Source: Aliidongia dinghuensis (GTDB lineage: Bacteria > Pseudomonadota > Alphaproteobacteria > ATCC43930 > CGMCC-115725). Taken from it: a stretch of DNA of 64,000 nucleotides. The stretch is from assembly GCF_014643535.1 (NCBI RefSeq), contig NZ_BMJQ01000006.1, positions 310,001-374,000 of the forward strand. Reading direction: 5' to 3'. The notes below the pieces were generated by a model. That model worked only from the letters and a program-made list of their open reading frames with translations, searched no databases and was not told the DNA's origin. The position numbers were made by a program, and so were the translations under genes. Of this stretch, positions 46,272 to 55,657 are shown piece by piece (position 1 is the first letter of the stretch; every line of letters starts with the position of its first letter).

Positions 46272-47120
46272 TCAGAGATGTGAAGGATACGCCGTAAGTA
46301 CAAAGTATACCTTCTGCCCTACGACCGTCTTCCGCAGCACCACCTGCACTTTGCTGACTGATTTCAGCGTGCCAGTCAGTCGAGGAATGGTGACGCCGAC
46401 GATCTGTCCGGCATCGTAGATCGGAAGCGGCAGGATCGCACCTGGCTTTGCCGTCGACGCCCAACTCTGAATTTGGCTGGCGTTTGCGCTAATGGCCCGG
46501 CTGACGAACTTCTCCGCCTCCGGCAAGCTGCGGAAGGTCCCGGCGGCGGGGATCTTCGGTTCTGTCGCAAGACGGTTGCGCAGGAACGCCTCGTCCTTGC
46601 CGACGTGGCGCGCGATCGTGTGGCCGCCGGCCGCCTCCTCGGCCTTCAAGTCGATCATGCCTTCGCGGACGGCGAGCGCACGCGCCGCGCCAAGGCCGGC
46701 GGCGGCGACCACCGGCACGGCGATGTCGACGACGATTCCGACCGTCTCGGCCGTATCTGGATCGCAGCCGAGGCTGCGGGCAGCGGCCCGGGCCGCCCGT
46801 TCGGTCAGCGTGCTATAGGAACGGCCGGTCCAGAGCTCGAATGCGCCCGTCGCGGTGTTGTCGACGCCGTTGGCGCCGAGCACGGCGCCGCCCGCCTTGG
46901 TGAGCGCCGTCGGCTCCGGTGCCAGGAACAGGCCCGCGGCGCCGACCAGTTCGATGGCGCCGCCGATCATCTGCAGCCCACCGAAGAGACGGCTCAGGAA
47001 ACGGCCGCCACTGGTCTCGTTGGCGGAAATCGAACGCCCCTGCATCACCGCGGCGAGTTGCACGGGCGACAGGACGATGGTGAGCCCATCGTCGCCATCC
47101 GTATCGGATAGCGAAGCCAT
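46272..47120 (-). CDS. T6SS effector with RNase A-like (CdiA-CT type) toxin domain
   Basis: A 282-residue effector. Residues 1-163 form a delivery region with hydrophobic stretches (46-67, 127-147) and the GANGVDNTATGAFELWTGR segment common in such carriers. Residues 164-282 match the bacterial RNase A-like toxin domain first defined in CdiA-CT: GGHTIARHVGK with likely catalytic His167, the FRSLPEAEKFVSRAI region, and the C-terminal VVLRKTVVGQKVYFVLTAYP with Thr276 and Tyr278. It would cleave RNA in the target cell. It has no PAAR and no VgrG partner next to it; it lies behind hcp, after a strong terminator, and is followed by its immunity gene. Confidence 0.78.
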   Translation of the reverse strand: MASLSDTDGDDGLTIVLSPVQLAAVMQGRSISANETSGGRFLSRLFGGLQMIGGAIELVGAAGLFLAPEPTALTKAGGAVLGANGVDNTATGAFELWTGRSYSTLTERAARAAARSLGCDPDTAETVGIVVDIAVPVVAAAGLGAARALAVREGMIDLKAEEAAGGHTIARHVGKDEAFLRNRLATEPKIPAAGTFRSLPEAEKFVSRAISANASQIQSWASTAKPGAILPLPIYDAGQIVGVTIPRLTGTLKSVSKVQVVLRKTVVGQKVYFVLTAYPSHL

Positions 47121-47175
47121 TTCACCCCCCTCGTATGGTCAACCAAGCCCCCAGGGACGCAACACGAGGCGGAAA

Positions 47176-47199
47176 GGGCCGCGAGCACGCTCGCGGCCC
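47176..47199 (-). terminator. Intrinsic terminator after hcp
   Basis: GGGCCGCGAG and CTCGCGGCCC form a perfect 10-base stem with a 4-base loop; on the minus strand it is followed by TTTCC. It begins 15 bases after the hcp stop (47214) and lies before the effector gene, so only part of hcp transcription should read into the effector-immunity pair. Confidence 0.7.
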
Positions 47200-47213
47200 T
47201 CGCCTCAGGGGCG

Positions 47214-47690
47214 TCAGGCGGCCTGGGTCGTCGCCAGGTCGTAGGACGCGATGACAGGCGACTGTGCCTGGTGGCTCGCGTCGTAGGGCGTGTACTTCAT
47301 CTCCACCTTGGTGAAGTTCAGCACGATGGTCTCCTCGGGCCGATCGCCGCTCGTGGCGAGCGTGTAGCCGGAGACGAGCACGTTGGTGAGCGTGAACTCG
47401 AGATAGGTGTCGCCCGGGCTGCCGCTCGTCACCAGATGGATCTTCGCGGTCTTGCCCGAATTGCCGCTGGCCGCCTCGGTCATCAGCTTCGGCGACGAGC
47501 TGTCGGACGTCTTGATCAGCGTGACCTCGCCGACTTCCGGCTCCGACCCTTCGCGGTTGGCCGACGAGCCGGCCAGCGTGTTCATCTGACGGTTAATGCC
47601 CCACTGGACGGACTTGATGTCGGTCCATTGCTTGTGGCTTTCGTGCGTGGCATCGCCCTGGATACCGTCGAGTTGCAGATAGATCGGCAT
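47214..47690 (-). CDS. hcp: T6SS tube protein Hcp (TssD)
   Basis: A 158-residue Hcp1-type protein whose hexamers stack into the secreted tube. The start MPIYLQLDGIQGDAT and the segments VQWGINRQMN, GEVTLIKTSD and VEMKYTPYDA are diagnostic. GGAG precedes the ATG at 47690; the frame further upstream is shadow. It follows clpV on the same strand after a 238-base gap that starts with a hairpin, so it probably has its own promoter, in keeping with the large amounts of Hcp needed. Confidence 0.95.
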   Translation of the reverse strand: MPIYLQLDGIQGDATHESHKQWTDIKSVQWGINRQMNTLAGSSANREGSEPEVGEVTLIKTSDSSSPKLMTEAASGNSGKTAKIHLVTSGSPGDTYLEFTLTNVLVSGYTLATSGDRPEETIVLNFTKVEMKYTPYDASHQAQSPVIASYDLATTQAA

Positions 47691-47886
47691 ACAGCATCTC
47701 CAAGCTTGTTGAGCCGCCGGCACCGGTCTGGCGCGCGGTCGGCGGTCGAGAGGTCGAACCACAGGAGGAGACGGGTGCCGCCGAACGATTGTGCGGACAC
47801 GACCTTCCCGCCGTGTGGGCATCGAAGGTGCAGGCAGACTCGGGAACCAGCTGTTGCTGCTCGGGCGTGAGCACCGCGAAGCAGCG

Positions 47887-47921
47887 GTCGGATCCGGGGG
47901 CGTCAGGCGTCCGGATCCGAC
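47887..47921 (-). terminator. Hairpin after clpV
   Basis: GTCGGATCCGG (47887-47897) and CCGGATCCGAC (47911-47921) form a perfect 11-base stem 7 bases after the clpV stop. No T-run follows. The remaining 200 bases to the hcp start (47691-47886) must hold the hcp leader and promoter; I see no clear promoter consensus there. Confidence 0.55.
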
Positions 47922-47928
47922 AAACGAA

Positions 47929-50631
47929 CTAGACCGCTCCGTGCGCCGCCCCATGCGCCATCTGGGGCGCGTGCGCCGGGTCGCGCCAGTTGGCCGGGAT
48001 ATTGGCGGCGCGGACAGTGTCGGCCAGGACATGGAAGGCGCCATCGGCGCCGAGCCCGACCGTCACCCGCTCGATCTGCTGCCGATCGGCGAGGGCGGTC
48101 AGGAACTGGCGGGAGAGCGCCGGCATGAGCGAACCCGTCAGGATATGTTCGATCGCGCGGGCGCCCGTGTCGGTCTCGCTGCAGCGGGCCACGATCTGGT
48201 CGAGCACCGCGGACTCGACCTTGAGCGTGGCGCGATAAGTCTCGGCCACGCGCGCGCGGATCTTGTCGATCTGCAGTTCGACGATGCGGCGAAGCACCGA
48301 CGGCGGGAGCGGCAGGTACGGCACGACGGAGACGCGACCCAGGAAAGCCGGCTTGAAGTGCTTCAGCAGCTCGGGCCGGATGAGCGGCGTGAGAGCGGCA
48401 CCGTCCGGCATCGCCTCCGGATCGGCGGCGAGCTGGGCCAGCAGCTCCGTGCCGGCGTTCGAGGCCATCAGGATCGTCGTGTTGCGGAAATCGATGTCGC
48501 GGCCTTCGCCGTCGCGCAGCGTGCCCTTGTCGAACACCTGGTAGAACACGTCCTGGACGCCCGGGTGCGCCTTTTCCATCTCGTCGAGCAGCAGCACGCC
48601 ATAGGGCCGGCGGCGCACCGCCTCGGTCAGGACGCCGCCCTCGCCGTAGCCGACATAGCCGGGTGGCGAGCCCACGAGCATCGAGACTTTGTGCTCCTCC
48701 TTGAACTCCGACATGTTGATGACGGTCAGGCTCTGCTCGCCGCCATAGAGAATGTCGGCGAGCGCCAGCGCCGTTTCGGTCTTGCCGACGCCGCTCGTGC
48801 CGACCAGCAGGAACACGGCCGGCGGCTTGCGCGGGTCCAGCAGCTTCGCCTTGGCCGTCCGGATCGCGTCGGCGATCGTGCGGATCGCATGGTCCTGGCC
48901 GACGATCCGTTCGGCCAGGCGCCGGTCGAGGTCGAGCGCCGCCTCGATATCGGACGTCACCATGCGGCCGACCGGAATGCCGGTCCAGCCGGCGACGATC
49001 TTCGCGACCGCCTGGCCGTCGACCGCGTCATGCAGCAGGGGTGCGTCGCCCTGAACCTGGCGAAGCTTCGCCTCGGTCGCCTTGATCTGCTCGATGTGGG
49101 CGATGTCCGGCGCCTCGTCGGCCGAGCGGCCGGCGTGCAGCTCCGCGAGCCGTTCCAGAAGCTGGCGCTCCTCGTTCCATTGCGCCGACAGGGCGTCGTG
49201 CCGGGCATCGAGCGCCGCCAGTCGCTCATTGAGCCCCTGAAGCGCCTCGTGATGATCGACGCCAGCGGCCGCTTCGCGTTCGAGTGTGGCGCGCTCGCGT
49301 CCGGCCAGTTCCTGCTCGCGCTCGACGTCTTCGAGCGCCGCCGGCTGCACGGTCCGGCTCATGGCGACCATGGAGGCTGCCGTGTCGAGCAGGCTGACGC
49401 TCTTGTCCGGCAGCTGGCGAGCCGGGATGTAGCGCTTCGACAGGCGCACCGCGTCCCGGACCGCCTCGTCGAGGATCCGGACCTTGTGGTGGCCCGCGAA
49501 CGTGTCGGCGAGGCCGCGCATGATGTCGATCGCCATCGCCTCCGACGGCTCCTCGACGCGCACGACCTGGAAGCGCCGGGTCAGTGCCGCGTCGCGCTCG
49601 ACATACTTCTTGTATTCGCCCCAGGTCGTCGCCGCGATGACCCTGAGCTCGCCGCGGGCGAGATCGGGCTTCAGCAGGTTCGCCGCATCGCCCTGGCCGG
49701 CCTGGCCGCCGGCGCCGATCAGCTGATGCGCCTCGTCGATGAACAGCACGACCGGCTGGGCGGAAGACTTCACCTCCTGGATCACCGCCTTGAGGCGGCG
49801 CTCGAACTCGCCCTTGACGCCGGCACCGGCCTGCATCAGGCCGAGGTCGAGCGTGCGGACCGCGACGGCTTGCAGCGCCGGCGGCACCTTGCCGGTCGCG
49901 ATGCGCAGCGCGAAGCTCTCGACGATCGCCGTCTTGCCGACGCCCGCCTCGCCCAGCAGGATCGGATTGTTCTGCCGGCGCCGCGACAGGATGTCGACGA
50001 TCTGGCGCACCTCGGCGTCGCGGCCGATGACCGGGTCGATCCGCCCAGCGCGCGCCTCCGCCGTGAGATCGATCGTATAGGCGTCGAGATGGGGCGTCGC
50101 CGTGAGCATCGCCGGCCCGGCGGACGACGCCGGACCGGTTTGCGGCGTCAGCTCCCGCTCGGCGGTCTCGGCGACGATGGCGGGGAATTCGGCCGCGAGA
50201 CGCTCGGCGCGGATCGCGTTCAGCAGCGGCAGGACGTCGTTCACCGTGCGGCCGATCGTCGTCTCGCTGACGAGCGCCAGCACCAGGTGGCCCGAGCGGA
50301 TCATCCGCGCGCTGAATTGCAGCGAGCCCGTCAGCCAGGCTTCGCGCAGCAGGGCCGACAGCCGCGGCGAAAAGCCGGGCGCCCGGCCGTTGCCGGTCTT
50401 GAAGCCGTCGAGCGACCGATCGAGCCCGCGCTGGATACCCGCCGGATCAAGCTCGAACTGCCGGAGGATCGCCGCGAAATCACTGTCGGGCCGGTCCAGC
50501 AAGCGGCTCAGCACATGCTCTATATCGATCTCGTAATGAGTCCGCGCGAGCGCCAGACCCGCAGCGGCTTCAAGCGCCTTGCGCGTCGTCTCGTTCAATC
50601 GTTCCACAAGCGATCTGAGATCGGCCGGCAC
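47929..50631 (-). CDS. clpV: T6SS AAA+ ATPase ClpV (TssH)
   Basis: A 900-residue Clp/Hsp100 ATPase that disassembles the contracted TssBC sheath for reuse. The N-domain is at 1-160, the first AAA+ module has Walker A GEAGVGKT and Walker B VVLFIDEAH, a middle coiled coil spans about 410-520, and the second AAA+ module has GTSGVGKTE, LLLDEMEKAHP and sensor NTTILMASNAG. The start MPADLRSLVERLNETTRKALE is typical of ClpV. It is divergent from tssA (232 bases between starts) and carries a hairpin behind it. Confidence 0.95.
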   Translation of the reverse strand: MPADLRSLVERLNETTRKALEAAAGLALARTHYEIDIEHVLSRLLDRPDSDFAAILRQFELDPAGIQRGLDRSLDGFKTGNGRAPGFSPRLSALLREAWLTGSLQFSARMIRSGHLVLALVSETTIGRTVNDVLPLLNAIRAERLAAEFPAIVAETAERELTPQTGPASSAGPAMLTATPHLDAYTIDLTAEARAGRIDPVIGRDAEVRQIVDILSRRRQNNPILLGEAGVGKTAIVESFALRIATGKVPPALQAVAVRTLDLGLMQAGAGVKGEFERRLKAVIQEVKSSAQPVVLFIDEAHQLIGAGGQAGQGDAANLLKPDLARGELRVIAATTWGEYKKYVERDAALTRRFQVVRVEEPSEAMAIDIMRGLADTFAGHHKVRILDEAVRDAVRLSKRYIPARQLPDKSVSLLDTAASMVAMSRTVQPAALEDVEREQELAGRERATLEREAAAGVDHHEALQGLNERLAALDARHDALSAQWNEERQLLERLAELHAGRSADEAPDIAHIEQIKATEAKLRQVQGDAPLLHDAVDGQAVAKIVAGWTGIPVGRMVTSDIEAALDLDRRLAERIVGQDHAIRTIADAIRTAKAKLLDPRKPPAVFLLVGTSGVGKTETALALADILYGGEQSLTVINMSEFKEEHKVSMLVGSPPGYVGYGEGGVLTEAVRRRPYGVLLLDEMEKAHPGVQDVFYQVFDKGTLRDGEGRDIDFRNTTILMASNAGTELLAQLAADPEAMPDGAALTPLIRPELLKHFKPAFLGRVSVVPYLPLPPSVLRRIVELQIDKIRARVAETYRATLKVESAVLDQIVARCSETDTGARAIEHILTGSLMPALSRQFLTALADRQQIERVTVGLGADGAFHVLADTVRAANIPANWRDPAHAPQMAHGAAHGAV

Positions 50632-50863
50632 GTTTCCCCCTTACACCTGTCGGCGCATCCCTGGATTGTGTACAACCATTGCTGCCGTGCAGCGTGAGGC
50701 TAACGCTCCGCGTGTAAGAGAGTTCGATCTCGTCACAAAAGTTTTTTGCTGGCCTTCCCTGCCCACATCAAGGCAAGCTTAGCTTATGGGGCAGAGGTGT
50801 GTGCCTCGGCCCCCGACGGCCTCGCAATCGTACATTGATCGTCAACAATGACCTTTCTGTACC
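50632..50863. promoter_or_regulatory. Divergent promoter region between clpV and tssA
   Basis: These 232 bases are AT-richer than their surroundings (for example CACAAAAGTTTTTTGC near 50733) and contain the near-palindrome TTGTGTACAA and the sequence TTGATCGTCAACAA. I find neither a GGAAC-type nor a sigma-54 (GG-N10-GC in context) promoter. It should drive clpV leftward and tssA rightward. Confidence 0.35.
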
Positions 50864-51961
50864 ATGGGCGCGCGGCCTGTTTTCAATCTTGACGTTCTTC
50901 TCGCTCCGATATCCTCCGAAACGCCGGTCGGCGCCGATCCGCGGCGCGACGGTGCGCCCGGAGCGCTCTATTTCGCCCTGAAGGACGCCCGGGCGACGGC
51001 CCGCGCCCAGGAGCGCCAGGCCGACGCGGATGAAGAGGCCGGCACCTCGTTCGTCCACTGGCAGACGGTCTACGAACTGTCCACGAAGTTGCTCAGCGAG
51101 CAGGCGAAGGACCTGGAGGTCGCGGCCTGGCTGATCGAGGCGAGCCTGCGTCTCCATGGCTTCGCCGGCCTGCGCGACGGCTTCGATCTCGCGCGCGGCC
51201 TGGTCGAGCGTTACTGGGACACGCTGTTCCCGGCACCCGACGAAGACGGCGTCGCAGCCCGTGTGGCGGCTCTGGGCGGCCTCAACGGCTCGGGCGCGGA
51301 AGGCACCCTGATCCAGGCCATCCGCAAGGTTCCCCTGACCGAGACGGTGGGATCCGGGCCGTTCGCCTTTTGGCATTATACGATCGCGAACCGCCCGCCG
51401 GTCACCGGCACGAACCGGCGCCCGCCGCCGGTGCGCGTGACGTTCGATCAGGTGCAGGACGCGGTTCGCCAGAGTTCCCCCGACTTTCTGCGGCAGGTCG
51501 GCGAGGACCTGGCGGCGGCGCGCGCAGCCTTCCGCGCCCTGACCGCCGATCTCAACGGGCGCTGCGGCCCCAACGCCCCATCCTCCTCCGCGATTTCCGG
51601 CGTGCTCGAGGAAGTGGCCGATGCCTTCGCCCACCTGACGAGCGAGATCGACCTCGTCCCTGCCCCTATCGCCGCGGAGGAGCCGGAACCGGCTGTCGAG
51701 GAAACCGTCAACGGCACGGCACCGGTTGTGGCCGGGGCCGGGCCCATCGGATCGCGCGAGGAGGCATTCCGCCAGTTGCTTGAGGTCGCGGACTATTTCC
51801 GCCGCACCGAGCCCCACTCGCCGCTGTCCTACACGCTCGAAGACCTCGTCCGCCGGGGACGCATGAGCCTGCCGGAATTGCTGGCTGAACTGCTGCCGGA
51901 CCAGAACGCGCGGAGCGTGTTTCTGACCGCGGCCGGCATCCGGCCGAAGCTCGACGGCTGA
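50864..51961 (+). CDS. tssA: T6SS baseplate/cap protein TssA
   Basis: A 365-residue TssA with the ImpA N-terminal domain: LLAPISSETPVGADPR at residues 12-27, the VYELSTKLLSEQAKDLEVAAWL stretch near residue 70, and LRDGFDLARGLVERYWDTLFP. The C-terminal region ends RRGRMSLPELLAELLPDQNA. TssA coordinates tube and sheath polymerisation. The ATG at 50864 is the only start before the conserved N-terminus; its ribosome-binding site is weak. It is 163 bases before tssB. Confidence 0.9.
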   Translation: MGARPVFNLDVLLAPISSETPVGADPRRDGAPGALYFALKDARATARAQERQADADEEAGTSFVHWQTVYELSTKLLSEQAKDLEVAAWLIEASLRLHGFAGLRDGFDLARGLVERYWDTLFPAPDEDGVAARVAALGGLNGSGAEGTLIQAIRKVPLTETVGSGPFAFWHYTIANRPPVTGTNRRPPPVRVTFDQVQDAVRQSSPDFLRQVGEDLAAARAAFRALTADLNGRCGPNAPSSSAISGVLEEVADAFAHLTSEIDLVPAPIAAEEPEPAVEETVNGTAPVVAGAGPIGSREEAFRQLLEVADYFRRTEPHSPLSYTLEDLVRRGRMSLPELLAELLPDQNARSVFLTAAGIRPKLDG

Positions 51962-51972
51962 AGAAAAACTTT

Positions 51973-51991
51973 ACCGCCTTAAATCGGCGGT
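51973..51991. terminator. Small hairpin after tssA
   Basis: ACCGCC and GGCGGT pair around TTAAATC, 12 bases after the tssA stop. On the minus strand it is followed by AAAGTTTTTCTT, on the plus strand by no T-run. It may separate tssA from the promoter before tssB. Confidence 0.35.
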
Positions 51992-51996
51992 GTGCC

Positions 51997-52022
51997 GGAA
52001 CTTTCTACCTTGCCGGGTCGTT
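51997..52022 (+). promoter_or_regulatory. GGAAC-N17-CGTT promoter upstream of tssB (EcfG-like)
   Basis: GGAAC (51997-52001) is followed after 17 bases by CGTT (52019-52022), an exact match to the EcfG general-stress consensus. The -10 side CGGGTCGTTCC resembles the CGGGTTGTTTCC and CGGGTTGTTCC of the vgrG and eag promoters. The tssB ATG lies about 100 bases downstream. Confidence 0.6.
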
Positions 52023-52124
52023 CCTGGGCCGGCGGAGGAATAGTCGCGGTGGGGGCCCCGTGCGGTCGGCCCATGCCCTTGGCCTGCGATCCCCTGGGCC
52101 TGCGATCGAAGCACGAGGAACGTC

Positions 52125-52631
52125 ATGGCGAGCATTCACGACAAGCTGGAACGCGTCCGCAAACCTCGCGTCCACATCAAGTACGAAGTCGAGACCGAAG
52201 GCGCGCTCGTCGAAAAGGAGCTGCCTTTCGTCGTCGGCGTGCTGGCCGACTTCTCCGGCAGCCCGAGCGAGCCCCTGAAGCCGCTCAAGGATCGGAAGTT
52301 CATCCAGATCGACCGCGACAATTTCGACGACGTCATCGCGCGGATGACGCCCGGACTGAAACTGCGCGTGGCCAATACCCTGCGCGATGACGGCAGCGAA
52401 CTGCCCGTCGAGCTCAAGTTCTCGTCGATGGAGGATTTCGAGCCCGGCAGCGTCGTGCAGCAGGTCCCGGCACTCCGGAAGCTGCTCGATACCCGCAATC
52501 AGCTGAGAGATCTTCTGGCCAAGGCCGATCGGTCTGAGGACCTCGAAAACCTGCTCGAAGGGATTCTGCAGAACGACGAGCAGTTGAAGCGCCTGTCGCA
52601 AGACTTGAGCAGCCGCAAGGAGAGCGAATGA
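52125..52631 (+). CDS. tssB: T6SS contractile sheath small subunit TssB
   Basis: A 168-residue sheath protein. The N-terminus [20 protein letters not shown] and [19 protein letters not shown] are hallmark TssB, and the C-terminal helix carries [18 protein letters not shown]. It pairs with TssC to build the contractile sheath around the Hcp tube. ATG overlaps the next gene by four bases (ATGA at its end). It is led by the EcfG-like promoter. Confidence 0.95.
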   Translation: MASIHDKLERVRKPRVHIKYEVETEGALVEKELPFVVGVLADFSGSPSEPLKPLKDRKFIQIDRDNFDDVIARMTPGLKLRVANTLRDDGSELPVELKFSSMEDFEPGSVVQQVPALRKLLDTRNQLRDLLAKADRSEDLENLLEGILQNDEQLKRLSQDLSSRKESE

Positions 52632-54121
52632 TGTCCGCCGAACAACTGGCCGAATCGCGCGACATACTGACGGAAACCGCCGCTCCCTCGCTGCTCGATC
52701 AGGCGATCACTGCCACCAAGCAGACCGAGCCCGAGCGGGCGGAGGAACTGCTGCGGACGCTCACCGAGCAGGCGCTCGAAGGCACGGTCACCTACAGCCG
52801 CAACCTGACCGTCACGCTGACCGCGGCGATCAAGGCGCTCGACGACAAGCTGTCCGAGCAGCTGGCCGAGATCATGCACCATCAGGACTTCCTCAAGCTC
52901 GAGGGCACCTGGCGCGGGCTGCATCACCTGGTGATGAATACCGAGACCAGCGCCATGCTGAAGATCCGCGCGCTGAACATCTCGAAGCGCGAGCTCGGCA
53001 AGGATCTCGCCAAGGCGGTCGAATTCGACCAGAGCCAGCTGTTCAAGAAGATCTACGAGAACGAGTTCGGGACACCAGGCGGCGAGCCCTACGGCATGCT
53101 GATCGGCGACTACGAATTCACCAACCACCCGGAAGACATCGACGTGCTGCGCAGCGTGTCGAGCGTCGCCGCGGCGGCGTTCGCGCCGTTCATTTCGGCC
53201 GCGGCGCCGCAGCTGTTCGGCTTCCAGGACTATCGCGAGCTCGCCCGGCCGCGCGATCTCGAGAAGATCTTCGAGTCGACCGAATATACGAAGTGGCGCG
53301 GCTTCCGCGATACCGAGGACAGCCGCTTCGTGACGCTCACCATGCCGCGCGTGCTGGCCCGCCTGCCCTATGGTGCCGCCACCAAGCCGATCGAGCAGTT
53401 CGACTACGAGGAAGGTCCGGTCGAGACCGACGGCAAGGTCCGCGCCCTCGAGCACGAGCAATATTGCTGGATGAACGCCGCCTATGTCATGGGCACGCGC
53501 ATGACCGATGCCTTCGCCAAATACGGTTGGTGCACGGCCATCCGGGGTGCCGAGGGCGGCGGCAAGGTCGAAAACCTGCCGACCCACATCTTCACGAGCG
53601 ACGACGGCGACCCCGACCAGAAATGCCCGACCGAGATCGGCATCACCGACCGGCGCGACGCGGAGCTGGGCAAGTTGGGATTCCTGCCGCTCTGCCACTA
53701 CAAGAACACCGACTATGCCGTGTTCTTCGGCGCGCAGACGACCCAGAAGCCGCTCAAGTACGACCGGCCCGAGGCGACGGGCAACGCCGCGATCTCGGCA
53801 CGCCTGCCCTATATCATGGCGACCTCGCGCTTCGCCCATTACCTCAAGGTCATGGCGCGCGACAAGATCGGCTCCTTCCTGGAGGTGAGCGACTGCGAGG
53901 CCTGGCTCAACCGGTGGATCAACAACTACGTCAACGCGAACGAGGACGCCGGGCAAGAGATGAAGGCCTCCTATCCGCTGCGCGAGGCGCGCGTATCGGT
54001 CAAGGAGATCCCGGGCCGGCCCGGCGCCTATAACGCCATCGCATGGATGAGGCCGTGGCTGCAGATGGAAGAACTCACGACCTCCCTGCGCATGGTCGCG
54101 AGGATTCCCGGAAAGCTGTGA
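52628..54121 (+). CDS. tssC: T6SS contractile sheath large subunit TssC
   Basis: A 497-residue sheath protein with [62 protein letters not shown] and the C-terminal [21 protein letters not shown]. It dimerises with TssB and contracts to drive the tube. Two ATGs (52628 and 52631) are possible; the first overlaps the tssB stop. Confidence 0.95.
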   Translation: MMSAEQLAESRDILTETAAPSLLDQAITATKQTEPERAEELLRTLTEQALEGTVTYSRNLTVTLTAAIKALDDKLSEQLAEIMHHQDFLKLEGTWRGLHHLVMNTETSAMLKIRALNISKRELGKDLAKAVEFDQSQLFKKIYENEFGTPGGEPYGMLIGDYEFTNHPEDIDVLRSVSSVAAAAFAPFISAAAPQLFGFQDYRELARPRDLEKIFESTEYTKWRGFRDTEDSRFVTLTMPRVLARLPYGAATKPIEQFDYEEGPVETDGKVRALEHEQYCWMNAAYVMGTRMTDAFAKYGWCTAIRGAEGGGKVENLPTHIFTSDDGDPDQKCPTEIGITDRRDAELGKLGFLPLCHYKNTDYAVFFGAQTTQKPLKYDRPEATGNAAISARLPYIMATSRFAHYLKVMARDKIGSFLEVSDCEAWLNRWINNYVNANEDAGQEMKASYPLREARVSVKEIPGRPGAYNAIAWMRPWLQMEELTTSLRMVARIPGKL

Positions 54122-54126
54122 GCCTC

Positions 54127-55596
54127 ATGGCGTTGCACCCTGAGGGTCACGCCGCCCGACCGCACGCTGTCCGACCGATCGAACTCGTCGCTCCCGCCGG
54201 CCACGCCGAAACGGCCGACCCGAGCGACGTTTCCCCGGGGCCGAAACGCCGGGGCGCGGTGGCGACGCGGGCGCTCATCGATCGTCTGATCGCGGCGATC
54301 GACCGGCAGCTCAATGACCAGGTCAATGCGATCCTGCACGACCAACGCTTTCAGCGGCTGGAGGCGTCGTGGCGCGGCCTCAAATATCTGGTCGACATCG
54401 CAGCGCCGATGCAGCGCCTCAAGATCAAGCTGCTCGACGTGTCGTGGCGCGAGCTTTGCCGCGATGTCGAGCGGGCGATCGAGTTCGATCAGAGCCAGCT
54501 GTTCGAGAAGGTCTACAGCGACGAGTTCGGTTCGCCCGGTGGCGAACCGTTCGGCCTGCTGATCGGCGACTATTACGTCGCTCATAAGCCGACGGCCGAG
54601 CAGCCGCAGGACGATGTCGGCGCGCTGAAGGCGATCGCCGGCGTCGCGGCCGCGGCTTTCTGCCCGTTCATCACCAGCTGCGCGCCGGCGCTGCTCGGCC
54701 TCGAACGGTTCGACGACCTGGGCAAGGGGATCGATCTCGCCACCGCGTTCGACGGCCCGGAATTCCTGCGCTGGCGCAGCCTGCGCGAGCAGGAGGATAC
54801 GCGGTTCGTCGGCCTCGCCGTGCCGCGCATCCTGATCCGCAAGCCCTATCGGGACGACCCGTCGCGCATCGACGGCTTCCGCTTCCGCGAACAGGTCTCG
54901 GGCGCCCATGCGGATGCCTATCTCTGGGGCAACGCCGCCTTCGCGTTCGGCGCCGTCGCCATGCGGGCGTTCGACCGCTTCGGCTGGTTCGCCGATCTGC
55001 GCGGCATGCCCGAGGAGTTCGACGGCGGCGGCGTCATGCCCGATCCGATCGTCGACGGCTTCGCGACCGATCGGCCGGGCGTCGCGGACAAGCCGCCGGT
55101 CGACGTCCTCTTGTCGGACCTGCAGGAACGGCAGCTGAGCGAGCTCGGCTTCGTGCCCTTGTCCAAGGCGAGCTACGTCTCGACCTGCGTCTTCTACAGC
55201 AACCAGTCGCTGCATTGGCCGCGCGTCTATGACCGTGCCGCCGCATCGGCCAACGCCCGGCTGTCGGCGATGGTGCAATACGTGCTCTGCGCGTCGCGCT
55301 TTGCCCATTACATCAAGGTGATCGGCCGCGACAAGGTCGGCGCCTTCACGACCGCCGGTGATTTCGAGGACTATCTGCGGCGCTGGCTCCAAGCCTATTG
55401 CGTCGCGAACGACGATGCGCCGCAGACGGTCAAGGCGCGCTATCCGCTGCGCGAGGCGGAGGTCCAGGTGCGCGACATCGCCGGCCGCCCGGGCACGTTC
55501 GGCTGCGTCGTCCATCTGAAGCCGCATTTCCAGCTCGACGAAGTGGCGACCGCCTTTCGCCTGGTGACCGAGCTTACCGCACCCACCAATTCGTGA
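54127..55596 (+). CDS. Second TssC-type sheath protein (ImpD-like)
   Basis: A 489-residue paralog of TssC. Matching segments include [63 protein letters not shown] and YPLREAEVQVRDIAGRPGTFG. The middle is more divergent, with VDVLLSDLQERQLSELGFVPL. Rhizobium (ImpC/ImpD) and Agrobacterium (TssC40/TssC41) also have two TssC-type genes in tandem; the role of the second is less clear. A GTG at 54118 overlapping the tssC stop is an alternative start. Confidence 0.85.
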   Translation: MALHPEGHAARPHAVRPIELVAPAGHAETADPSDVSPGPKRRGAVATRALIDRLIAAIDRQLNDQVNAILHDQRFQRLEASWRGLKYLVDIAAPMQRLKIKLLDVSWRELCRDVERAIEFDQSQLFEKVYSDEFGSPGGEPFGLLIGDYYVAHKPTAEQPQDDVGALKAIAGVAAAAFCPFITSCAPALLGLERFDDLGKGIDLATAFDGPEFLRWRSLREQEDTRFVGLAVPRILIRKPYRDDPSRIDGFRFREQVSGAHADAYLWGNAAFAFGAVAMRAFDRFGWFADLRGMPEEFDGGGVMPDPIVDGFATDRPGVADKPPVDVLLSDLQERQLSELGFVPLSKASYVSTCVFYSNQSLHWPRVYDRAAASANARLSAMVQYVLCASRFAHYIKVIGRDKVGAFTTAGDFEDYLRRWLQAYCVANDDAPQTVKARYPLREAEVQVRDIAGRPGTFGCVVHLKPHFQLDEVATAFRLVTELTAPTNS

Positions 55597-55657
55597 AGTC
55601 CCCATTCCTGAACCCAAGGCCCGCGGGGAAACGAGCCAGGGGAAACGAGAGAGCGTC

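Noticed and set aside
47791..50697. 968-residue open frame on the plus strand
   Set aside because: Antisense to clpV, Arg/Asp-rich shadow without any recognisable motif.
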